From the NCBI GenBank assembly GCA_026986785.1, contig JALSNW010000032.1:1-33505 (forward strand): a stretch of DNA of 33,505 bases. Direction: 5' to 3'. The notes below the pieces were generated by a model that was not told the DNA's origin, did no database searches, and saw only the letters and a program-made list of their open reading frames with translations. The translations under genes were made by a program, and so were the position numbers. This document shows positions 25,441-32,510 of the stretch, piece by piece. The DNA comes from Deltaproteobacteria bacterium (GTDB lineage: Bacteria > Desulfobacterota > Dissulfuribacteria > Dissulfuribacterales > QOAL01). Position 1 is the first letter of the stretch. The number at the start of each line of letters is the position of its first letter.

Positions 25441-26775
25441 ATGAAGGTACTCATAGTTGACGACGAGCCTCTCCAGAGGAGCATCTTGAGGCAATTTTTA
25501 GAGGAAAAGGGCTTTCAGGCAGTCGAGGCTGAGGACGGTCGCAAGGCCATCTACCTCTTCAAGAAGGAGTTCATCCCTGTGGTATTACTGGATCACAGGA
25601 TGCCAGACATGAACGGAGACGATGTCCTCGAGGAGCTCATGAAGATAAACCCGATGGTCAAGGTCATAATGATAACAGCATATGGAGCTGTAGATACGGC
25701 AGTTAGGGTGATGAAGCTCGGGGCCTGTGATTTTCTTGAAAAGCCGGTGGATCTGGAGCTTCTTCTCGAAAAAGTTGATGCGGCTGTAAGCAGAATAGAA
25801 ACGGAGGAAGATCTCAAGGAGGTCAGCAAGGAGATCGAAGACAGCCAGATACCCTTGACATTCATAGGCAGCAGCCATGCCATGAAGGAGGCAGTTTCTA
25901 CAGCCAGGCGGGTGGCAGCCACTCCTTGGCCAGTGCTGATCTATGGAGAGACAGGTACGGGGAAGGAACTCATGGCAAGGCTTGTACATGAATTGAGTCC
26001 GAGAAAGGACTATCAATTCGTAGAGGTGAATTGTGCGGCCATTCCAGAAAATCTCTTTGAAAGCGAGTTGTTCGGTCACAAAAAAGGCGCATTCACAGGT
26101 GCAGCCAGAGACAAGAAGGGACTCTTTGAGTTTGCCCAGCGTGGGACCATATTCCTCGACGAGATAGGGGAACTGCCAGAGCATCTCCAGGCCAAGCTCT
26201 TGCGGGTTTTACAGGAGAAGAAGATGACGCCTTTGGGTGTGGTCCAACCAATTACGGTGGATGTCAGGGTCGTGGCAGCCACCAACAGGGATCTAAAGGC
26301 CTTGATCGAACAGGGACTGTTCAGGCAGGATCTATATTTTAGGTTGAATGTATTCGAGATCCATCTGCCTCCCTTGAGGGAACGAAAGGAGGACATCCCT
26401 GAGCTGGTGGAGCTCTTTCTGGGGAAATACAGTACAAAGCCGGTGCGTATCTCTTCGGAGGCCATGGATAGGCTATTGAAATACAACTGGCCCGGGAACG
26501 TGAGGGAACTGGAACACATAATTCAACGGCTGGTGACTCTTTGCCGAGGAAATGTAATAAGGGCCTCGGATATACCTGGGGATTTCCAGTCATCCGACGA
26601 ACTCGGCCAGGATCTCGAGTCACGCTTGAGGCAAGTGGAAAGGGAGGAGATCCTCAAGGCGTTGAGGGCCAAGGGCTGGGTCCAGACAAGGGCGGCTGAA
26701 CTTCTGGGGATCAGCGAAAGGGTGCTTAGGTACAAGATGAAAAAATATGGAATAAACAGAGAGAGATCTGTATGA
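25441..26775 (+). CDS. sigma-54-dependent response regulator (NtrC/ZraR family)
   Basis: This protein has about 444 residues when started at ATG 25441 (MKVLIVDDEP). A longer frame begins at 25417 inside the kinase gene, but it adds eight residues not typical of receivers. The receiver (about 1-120) has acceptor Asp in VVLLDHRMPDMNG. The AAA+ domain has Walker A GETGTGKE, the sigma-54 contact motif GAFTGA, Walker B GTIFLDEIGEL and NWPGNVRELEH. The C-terminal Fis-type helix-turn-helix is WVQTRAAELLGISERVLRYKMKKYG. The likely targets are the two -24/-12 elements in the 23043-23390 control region, so it would also regulate its own operon. Confidence 0.95.
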   Translation: MKVLIVDDEPLQRSILRQFLEEKGFQAVEAEDGRKAIYLFKKEFIPVVLLDHRMPDMNGDDVLEELMKINPMVKVIMITAYGAVDTAVRVMKLGACDFLEKPVDLELLLEKVDAAVSRIETEEDLKEVSKEIEDSQIPLTFIGSSHAMKEAVSTARRVAATPWPVLIYGETGTGKELMARLVHELSPRKDYQFVEVNCAAIPENLFESELFGHKKGAFTGAARDKKGLFEFAQRGTIFLDEIGELPEHLQAKLLRVLQEKKMTPLGVVQPITVDVRVVAATNRDLKALIEQGLFRQDLYFRLNVFEIHLPPLRERKEDIPELVELFLGKYSTKPVRISSEAMDRLLKYNWPGNVRELEHIIQRLVTLCRGNVIRASDIPGDFQSSDELGQDLESRLRQVEREEILKALRAKGWVQTRAAELLGISERVLRYKMKKYGINRERSV

Positions 26776-26776
26776 A

Positions 26777-27481
26777 ATGGCGCATGGTCACCGACAGAGG
26801 CTGCGGGAGAGATTTCTTCGTTATGGCCTGGATTCCTTTACCGATGAAGAGGTAGTCGAGACACTGCTTGCCCTGGGCACACCAAGGAAGGATTGCAAGG
26901 TACAAGCCCGGGAGCTCTGTAAGCGTTTTGGCGGTCTTGCCTTGATCCTCGAGGCCTCTTCCGAGAAGTTACAGGAAGTAAAGGGAATAGGCCCCAAAAA
27001 TATCTTCGCCCTAAAATTCATCCACGAAGTGGCAAGGAGATTTCTGAGGCAGCAGCTCCAGGAAAGGCGGCAGATTCGATCCGCTGCTGACATTACGGAT
27101 TATCTGTGCCATGCCCTCTCGTTCAGAGACAGAGAGGTCTTTGTCACAGTATTTTTGGATTCTCAAAATGGTATTATAGACCTGGAAGAACTTTTCGTAG
27201 GTACTGCACATGTTACTGCTGTATATCCGAGAGAGGTGATGAGAAAGGCCCTTTTAAAGAATGCGACAGCCCTTATATTTGCACATAATCACCCTTCGGG
27301 CTCATTGAATCCTTCAGCAGCGGATATGAATATGACAAGACAACTCGTTCATGCCGGAGATGTCGTTGGGGTCAAGGTGCTGGATCACATTTTGATTGGA
27401 GGGCCATCCAGTTATTACAGTTTTGCTGAACATGGGATACTTGAAGCGGACAGGAGGCAAGGCGATGTGCGGATTTCATGA
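26777..27481 (+). CDS. radC: RadC family JAMM-domain protein
   Basis: This 234-residue RadC (DUF2466) protein has an N-terminal helix-hairpin-helix region (LQEVKGIGPKNIFALKF) and a C-terminal MPN/JAMM domain with metal site HNHPSGSLNPSAADMNMTR. The typical EELFVGTAHVTAVYPREV segment is present. The ATG is one base after the regulator stop, so it is probably co-transcribed by read-through. The name is historical; a proven DNA-repair role is lacking. Confidence 0.94.
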   Translation: MAHGHRQRLRERFLRYGLDSFTDEEVVETLLALGTPRKDCKVQARELCKRFGGLALILEASSEKLQEVKGIGPKNIFALKFIHEVARRFLRQQLQERRQIRSAADITDYLCHALSFRDREVFVTVFLDSQNGIIDLEELFVGTAHVTAVYPREVMRKALLKNATALIFAHNHPSGSLNPSAADMNMTRQLVHAGDVVGVKVLDHILIGGPSSYYSFAEHGILEADRRQGDVRIS

Positions 27482-27941
27482 TGAGCAACTGGACAATTTT
27501 ATGAAACAGGCCATTTTGGAGGCCATAAGGGGGTGGAAAAAAGGGGAGGTCCCTGTAGGGGCAGTAGTGGTTTCTTCCTCAGGCCAGATATTGTCATCGG
27601 CTCACAACTGTCCCATTTCAATGGACGACCCCACTGCCCATGCTGAGATCCTGGCAATAAGAAAGGCAGGGGTCAAGGTTGGCAATTATCGCCTTAACAA
27701 TGCTTGGTTGTTCGTCACCTTGGAGCCCTGTGTGATGTGTGCAGGCGCTATGGTGTGGGCAAGGTTGAAGGGTGTCGTCTTCGGGGTGAGGGATCCCAAG
27801 AGCGGAGCCTTTGGCTCTGTATTGGATATAAATCAGCTTCCAGGCCTGAATCACAGGATGGATGTGAAGGAGGGGGTGCTTGCCAGCGAGTGCTCTCAAC
27901 TCCTGGGAGATTTTTTCAGAAAGAGAAGAAAAGATAGCTGA
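27465..27941 (+). CDS. tadA: tRNA-specific adenosine deaminase
   Basis: TadA converts A34 to inosine in tRNA-Arg(ACG). The zinc cytidine/deoxycytidylate deaminase motif is complete: HAE in DDPTAHAEILAIRKA and PCVMC in TLEPCVMCAGAMVWARL. I chose ATG 27465 because AGGAGG lies 7 bases upstream; it gives 158 residues, a normal size. The frame is open further up, to 27396, but that part lies within radC. The start overlaps the radC end by 17 bp. Confidence 0.95.
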   Translation: MCGFHDEQLDNFMKQAILEAIRGWKKGEVPVGAVVVSSSGQILSSAHNCPISMDDPTAHAEILAIRKAGVKVGNYRLNNAWLFVTLEPCVMCAGAMVWARLKGVVFGVRDPKSGAFGSVLDINQLPGLNHRMDVKEGVLASECSQLLGDFFRKRRKDS

Positions 27942-28186
27942 TCCATAGGGGGATCGTCTTGGGATGAACCAAAGATGGATAGTCTCGGTTCTGGCCTCGA
28001 TCTCGTTCGGGCCAAGGATATTAGCCACTTGAGGACAATTCCATGTCCAGGTGTTCATCATGGGGCGAGATCACTCCTTCTTGCCTTGATACTATAATTT
28101 TGATATCCTCAATCCCTAAGATAAAGAAGGCTGATTTTGCCTCAAAAAGGGAAAAAACGAGACCAAGATTTTTGGTCTGGAATTGT

Positions 28187-28280
<94 letters not shown>

Positions 28281-28351
28281 TTATTGATTCTTTTGTATTG
28301 ACTGAAAAGAGGTAATAAGGGTATAAGATTAACCCTGTTTCATAATATCCA

Positions 28352-28442
<91 letters not shown>

Positions 28443-28460
28443 TTTGCCAGAGACCTTTTT

Positions 28461-28562
28461 GATAGCCGGGTCCTGCGCAACGAAATCCCGCGAACCCCGC
28501 CAGGTCCGGAAGGAAGCAACGGTAGTGGGACCCTTCGTGTGCCGCAGGGGTGCCTGGCTATC
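28461..28562 (+). ncRNA. ffs: bacterial small signal recognition particle RNA (4.5S)
   Basis: This is the RNA of the SRP, which binds Ffh for co-translational membrane targeting. The conserved helix-8 segment AGGTCCGGAAGGAAGCA (28502-28518) with its GGAA tetraloop is diagnostic. The ends pair as GATAGCC/GGCTATC. About 100 bases is the normal short form without an Alu domain. It lies 18 bases after tRNA-Ser(GGA) and 35 before dnaX. Confidence 0.96.
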
Positions 28563-28576
28563 ATCTTTTTTCTTTT
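28553..28576 (+). terminator. T tract terminating the SRP RNA
   Basis: The terminal SRP helix (GATAGCC/GGCTATC) is followed by T6-C-T4 at 28566-28576, which can serve as an intrinsic terminator. dnaX starts 22 bases later, so it needs read-through or a separate promoter. Confidence 0.55.
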
Positions 28577-28597
28577 AGATTATCCGCAGCAGGGAAG

Positions 28598-30325
28598 ATG
28601 TCTTATTTAGTACTGGCAAGAAAATGGAGACCCCAGACCTTTGAAGAGGTCATCGGTCAGGGGCATGTTACCAGGACTCTCCAGAATGCTCTCAAAAACG
28701 ACCGCGTTGCCCACGCCCTCCTTTTCAGCGGGCCCAGGGGGGTCGGGAAGACCTCTGTGGCCCGCATTCTTTCAAAGGCCCTGAATTGTGAAAGAGGTCC
28801 CAGCCCGGTTCCATGTAATGAATGTTCCATCTGTAGGCAGATAACTGCTGGTAACAACGTGGACGTCAACGAGATAGACGGGGCATCAAATCGTGGAATC
28901 GATGAAATAAGACAGCTCAGGGAGGAGATCCGGTTTCAGCCAGTCCAGTGCCGTTTCAGGATATATATCATAGACGAAGTCCACATGCTTACCAAGGAGG
29001 CCTTTAACGCCTTGCTGAAGACATTGGAAGAGCCTCCAGCCCATGCCTATTTTGTATTTGCCACAACCGAGCCAAGAAAGATACCAGCCACAATACATTC
29101 CAGATGTCAACATTTTGAATTCAGGCGTTTGCCAGAAGATGACTTGGCAGACCATTTGGACAAGATCGTCCAGAAGGAAGGGCTGCACCTGCCAAGGCAG
29201 GCAACCCTTCTATTGGCCAGGGAGGCAGAAGGAAGCGTTAGAGATGGTTTGAGTCTTCTGGATCAGGTGGCAGCCTATGGTGCCTCGAGCTATGAGGAGG
29301 TATGCGAGGCCCTTGGGGTGATCGGTGTTGAAACCATAGAGGAACTGGCATTCTCCATATTGGGGTCGGATATGGCATCAGTGCTTTCTATGGTGGATAT
29401 GGCCTATAGGCTTGGCTCAGATCTCCAGAGGTTGGCAGGGGATCTTCTGAAATTTTTCAGGGACCTTGCAATCATCAAGAGGCTCCACAGGGAAAACTGT
29501 TCGTCATTGATCGAGATGGACCACAAAAGGCGCGATCTGATCAGACAGCGCTTTCGAAACTGTTCTTTTCATCAGATACTCCAGGCAATGCAGATCATTT
29601 CTTCTTCCATGGAGGACCTTTACAGGAGTAGTGATCCTCGGATGAGCCTGGAGGTACTCCTCATGCGTCTTTGTACCCTAAAGGAGTTTTCCAGCATAGA
29701 TGAACTCATCCAGCAGGTGGAAGCTCTTCTAAGGGCCTATCAGGAATATGGTAACCTGGATGGGGGGGCAAGGCCCGAAGGGCAGGGATGTGTAGAACAA
29801 GGGCATGTCTATCAGGGGGAAAGGGAGGACGGATCTCTTTCCATGACCTTTGCCAACAAAGTCGAACAGGGGAGTAATCAGCAGCCAGATAAGGGCACCA
29901 TAGGGATTGAGGAGAGATGGGAGGATTTTGTTGAGATTGTAAAGAGGGAAAGGCCTGGTATTGGAAATGTCCTGGAGGCCTGTTCAGGATTAAAGGCACG
30001 GGATGATTCATCCGTGGAGTTATCGTGCCCACCAGATGTGACAGGAGAGATGCTTTGTGACAGGGAAAATGCAGCTCGCATAAATCGTATGGCTGAGGAA
30101 TTTTTCAATAGGCCTGTAAATATTTTTTTTAGGATGGAAAAAGGCGGGGAGAGAAATGGTCATGGCAACAAGGGTGTATGCAGGTCCAACGGAAACAATG
30201 GCCGGCGGCTCCAATTAATTAATTCGCCCTTGGTGCAAGAGACCATAAACCTCTTTCAGGCCAGGATCAGCAATGTTACTTTTTATAATAGAAGAAAATA
30301 TAAGAAGACGAAGACAGGAGATTAG
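28598..30325 (+). CDS. dnaX: DNA polymerase III subunits gamma and tau
   Basis: This is the clamp-loader ATPase. I chose ATG 28598 (MSYLVLARKWRPQTFEEVIGQ), preceded by AGGGA; the open frame extends upstream only into the SRP RNA. Walker A is GPRGVGKTS and the zinc site CNECSICRQ with an upstream Cys (ALNCERG). Walker B is IIDEVHMLT, sensor 1 TTEPRKIPATIHSRCQ and sensor 2 GSVRDGLSLLDQ. The C-terminal region is short and ends with a LVQETINLFQARI segment typical of DnaX. Total 575 residues, similar to other DnaX proteins of this group. A T8 run at 30123-30130 is discussed in the findings. Confidence 0.96.
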   Translation: MSYLVLARKWRPQTFEEVIGQGHVTRTLQNALKNDRVAHALLFSGPRGVGKTSVARILSKALNCERGPSPVPCNECSICRQITAGNNVDVNEIDGASNRGIDEIRQLREEIRFQPVQCRFRIYIIDEVHMLTKEAFNALLKTLEEPPAHAYFVFATTEPRKIPATIHSRCQHFEFRRLPEDDLADHLDKIVQKEGLHLPRQATLLLAREAEGSVRDGLSLLDQVAAYGASSYEEVCEALGVIGVETIEELAFSILGSDMASVLSMVDMAYRLGSDLQRLAGDLLKFFRDLAIIKRLHRENCSSLIEMDHKRRDLIRQRFRNCSFHQILQAMQIISSSMEDLYRSSDPRMSLEVLLMRLCTLKEFSSIDELIQQVEALLRAYQEYGNLDGGARPEGQGCVEQGHVYQGEREDGSLSMTFANKVEQGSNQQPDKGTIGIEERWEDFVEIVKRERPGIGNVLEACSGLKARDDSSVELSCPPDVTGEMLCDRENAARINRMAEEFFNRPVNIFFRMEKGGERNGHGNKGVCRSNGNNGRRLQLINSPLVQETINLFQARISNVTFYNRRKYKKTKTGD

Positions 30326-30327
30326 AT

Positions 30328-30642
30328 ATGAATCCCAATATGAAAGAGATGATGAGGCAGGCCCAGATCCTACAGAACAGGATTGCCAAGACCCAGGAGG
30401 AGCTTGCCAAGAGGACAGTGGAGGTCAGTGTAGGGGGAGGTATGGTCAAGGCAGTCGCAAACGGTAAGCCCGAGATCGTCTCCCTTGCCATAGAAAAGGA
30501 AGTGGTTGATCCTGAAGATGTGGAGATGTTACAGGATCTTGTTGTAGCTGCAGTCAATGAGGCCCTCTCCCGTTCCAAGGAGATGGTTGAATCAGAGATG
30601 TCCAAGATAACGGGCGGGCTCAAAATGCCAGGGCTTTTTTGA
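30328..30642 (+). CDS. ybaB: YbaB/EbfC family nucleoid-associated protein
   Basis: This 104-residue protein has the family pattern MRQAQILQNRIAKTQEELAKR, VEVSVGGGMVKAVANGKPEI, EDVEMLQDLVVAAVNEAL and a Gly-rich end TGGLKMPGLF. It forms dimers that bind DNA. AGGAG precedes the ATG, which is 2 bp after the dnaX stop. The dnaX-ybaB-recR order is conserved widely among bacteria. Confidence 0.96.
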   Translation: MNPNMKEMMRQAQILQNRIAKTQEELAKRTVEVSVGGGMVKAVANGKPEIVSLAIEKEVVDPEDVEMLQDLVVAAVNEALSRSKEMVESEMSKITGGLKMPGLF

Positions 30643-30648
30643 CAGGAT

Positions 30649-31254
30649 ATGTCAAAATCAATGCCTCCAGCCCTTGAAAGGCTGGTCAATAATCTGATGC
30701 GTTTGCCTGGGATTGGAGAAAAGAGCGCCACAAGATTGGCCCTTCAGATACTCAGATGGCCATCGGCCCAGGCCAGGGAATTGGCCGATTCCATAGCAAT
30801 GCTCCACGATTGCATAGGCCTTTGTTCCAGGTGTTTTACGTTTTCGGAGAAAGATCCTTGTTCGGTTTGCAGTGATCCCAAAAGAGATTCCTCTGTCATC
30901 TGTGTGGTGGAAGAGCCAGGTGATGTCCTTGCCATGGAAAAGGCCGGTTGCTTTAATGGCATTTACCATGTGCTCCAAGGGGTGCTTGCGCCAATGGATG
31001 GTATTGGTCCTGAACAGCTGAAGATCAAAGAACTTCTAAAAAGGCTGGAAACAGAGGAGATAGATGAGGTGATTATTGCAACCAGCAGTACTGCATCCGG
31101 TGAGGCTACTGCAAGTTATCTTTCACAGGTCATTTCAGAGGCAGGTGTCAAGGCCTCCAGGATAGCCTGTGGGATTCCCATGGGCACAGATCTCAAATAT
31201 GCTGACCAGTTGACCCTCAAAAAGGCCATGGAGTTCAGGACCAATATCTCTTGA
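30649..31254 (+). CDS. recR: recombination protein RecR
   Basis: RecR works with RecF and RecO in gap repair and RecA loading. At 201 residues the length is normal. The helix-hairpin-helix MRLPGIGEKSATRLAL, the zinc finger CSRCFTFSEKDPCSVC and the Toprim domain (VVEEPGDVLAMEKAG) are present. The usual motif ATNPTxEGEATA reads ATSSTASGEATASYL. The stop codon overlaps the first base of the dispersed repeat. Confidence 0.95.
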   Translation: MSKSMPPALERLVNNLMRLPGIGEKSATRLALQILRWPSAQARELADSIAMLHDCIGLCSRCFTFSEKDPCSVCSDPKRDSSVICVVEEPGDVLAMEKAGCFNGIYHVLQGVLAPMDGIGPEQLKIKELLKRLETEEIDEVIIATSSTASGEATASYLSQVISEAGVKASRIACGIPMGTDLKYADQLTLKKAMEFRTNIS

Positions 31255-31337
31255 ACCCGGATTATACATTCCAAGCTTGTCGAAGAGGAGATAAGGGATC
31301 GCTTTTCCCAGGCGTTTGAAGTGTATAGTCCTGGTTC
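31254..31337. repeat. dispersed repeat copy B with terminal inverted repeats
   Basis: The left end GAACCCGGATTATACATTCC and the right end GTTTGAAGTGTATAGTCCTG pair as imperfect termini, about 19 of 24 bases. Shared ends and the internal CAAGCTTG match copy A at 15879-15991. The element begins on the recR stop codon. It could also fold into a hairpin in the recR transcript. Confidence 0.7.
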
Positions 31338-31638
31338 AGGGTTCTGCCCTGAAGAAAATGCCAAGAGCAATACCCTTATGGTTTTTATGCCGATTTTCCA
31401 TGTCTATTTCGAAATTGTGTAAGTATTCCTGAAATAACCCCTTGTTTTTTGTCCTTTCTTAAAGTTAAGTCTGTTTGTTCTTTTATTATTTCTGTTGATA
31501 AAATAATCCAGGGTGTTATTGATTGTTGCATAATATCCAGGGGGCTGATTATAGGTACGCATCTTGCAGGTAAGAATCTGTATTTGGATGAGCTTCTGGA
31601 TATAATCGTGGGGTTGGGTACATGAAATTGCTGGTTTG

Positions 31639-31662
31639 ACAATGCCCTTGGGCATGTTTTTT
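31639..31662 (+). terminator. intrinsic terminator-like hairpin in the leader
   Basis: ACA-a-TGCC pairs with GGCA-TGT around the loop CTTG, with one bulged A, followed by five T. It lies only 16 bases before the start codon of the membrane protein, so it may act as an attenuator rather than as the end of recR transcription. Confidence 0.45.
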
Positions 31663-31676
31663 CAGGGAGAACCCTG
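31663..31676 (+). promoter_or_regulatory. hairpin that masks the Shine-Dalgarno site
   Basis: CAGGG-AGAA-CCCTG is a perfect 5-bp stem with a 4-base loop. It contains the AGGGAG ribosome site for the ATG at 31679, so the folded form should lower translation. Confidence 0.45.
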
Positions 31677-31678
31677 TC

Positions 31679-32500
31679 ATGAAGAAGATGGATCTATTGT
31701 TTGCGGTCCTGTTGGTAGCGTCTGTTGGCTCCTTTTTCTGGGGATACGACATAGGGGATTTCACATTTTCACAGATCCACAATCATCTATATTTTCAGGC
31801 CTGGATAAGTCTAGCCACCATTATTCTGTCCGTTCTTCTGGCCGGTGCCACTGCATCTATCTATAAGTTCACCCGGCTGGAGACATTCAGGCTGGTTCCT
31901 GCAGCATTGTTGGTTTTTAGCCTGGGGATGATTCCCATAGGTTTTCACAACAGTTATTGCAAGGTATGCAGTGATCTCGGCTTTTGTGGTACAGCCCATA
32001 ATTATCCAGATATAATCACCATTATTGCCATCTATATATCTACCTCCATCTATGTGTTGTCTGAGTCAGCAATCAAGGACGTTGGCAGGGCCCTTAAAAA
32101 ACTCTGGAGGGCATTGATAATAGCCCTTGCTGCCATCATAGCTGTGATGTTGGTAAGCCTTTTTTACATGCAATTACCAGAACCCATACCCTATAAGTCG
32201 GCAAGGATAAATCCCCAGGGAATCGTATTCTTGTCCGTATCGATTTTTTCCATGGTAGCCGGCATCGTATATGTCTTGAGATACCGTCAGACAGGTAACA
32301 AGGCTCTTGAGGGAGTCTGCATACAATTCATAGTCACAGGCCTTGTCCAACTGATAGCTGCCTATCACATCTTCACCTGCTACTGGTGTAACGTGGAAGA
32401 ATGCTCGGAGTTTTTTGTTATAGGAGGGTTGTTCATACTCGTAAGTATGTATCTTTTATGGCGTTCTTATCTACCCCTGTTGAGCCGGTCCTTGCAATAG
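31679..32500 (+). CDS. polytopic membrane protein with two cysteine clusters
   Basis: This 273-residue protein has about eight hydrophobic helices. Two loops are cysteine-rich: CKVCSDLGFCGTAHNYPD (C-x2-C-x5-C) and CYWCNVEEC (C-x2-C-x4-C). I do not recognise the family. The pattern would suit redox or metal sensing, or a thiol-disulfide membrane protein. The next gene, a sensor kinase, begins 10 bases after its stop with its ribosome site overlapping the stop codon, so the two are co-expressed. It may be a membrane sensing partner of that kinase. Confidence 0.75.
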   Translation: MKKMDLLFAVLLVASVGSFFWGYDIGDFTFSQIHNHLYFQAWISLATIILSVLLAGATASIYKFTRLETFRLVPAALLVFSLGMIPIGFHNSYCKVCSDLGFCGTAHNYPDIITIIAIYISTSIYVLSESAIKDVGRALKKLWRALIIALAAIIAVMLVSLFYMQLPEPIPYKSARINPQGIVFLSVSIFSMVAGIVYVLRYRQTGNKALEGVCIQFIVTGLVQLIAAYHIFTCYWCNVEECSEFFVIGGLFILVSMYLLWRSYLPLLSRSLQ

Positions 32501-32510
32501 GAGGCGTGCC

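Larger units (their letters stand above)
31338..31678 (+). promoter_or_regulatory. non-coding leader with possible regulatory structure before the membrane protein gene
   Basis: No gene is seen in this 341-bp stretch. Part is very T-rich (31440-31500). A long-range inverted repeat ATATCCAG (31533-31540)/CTGGATAT (31596-31603) can close a domain of about 55 bases with inner short stems. It is followed by the terminator-like hairpin at 31639-31662 and the ribosome-site hairpin at 31663-31676. ATAATCCAGGG and ATAATATCCAGGGG also form a near-direct repeat at 31503 and 31530. No known riboswitch class is recognised. Confidence 0.4.

Noticed and set aside
25585-26184. 199-codon antisense frame within the sigma-54 regulator
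   Set aside because: It lies opposite the conserved receiver and AAA+ domains; no start support.
27618-28061. 147-codon antisense frame over tadA and the following gap
   Set aside because: It lies opposite the conserved deaminase domain and shows no family pattern.
28157-28180. Hairpin AGACCAA/TTGGTCT before tRNA-Ser as a tadA terminator
   Set aside because: The T-rich part lies in the loop and no T tract follows the stem, so an intrinsic terminator is not supported.
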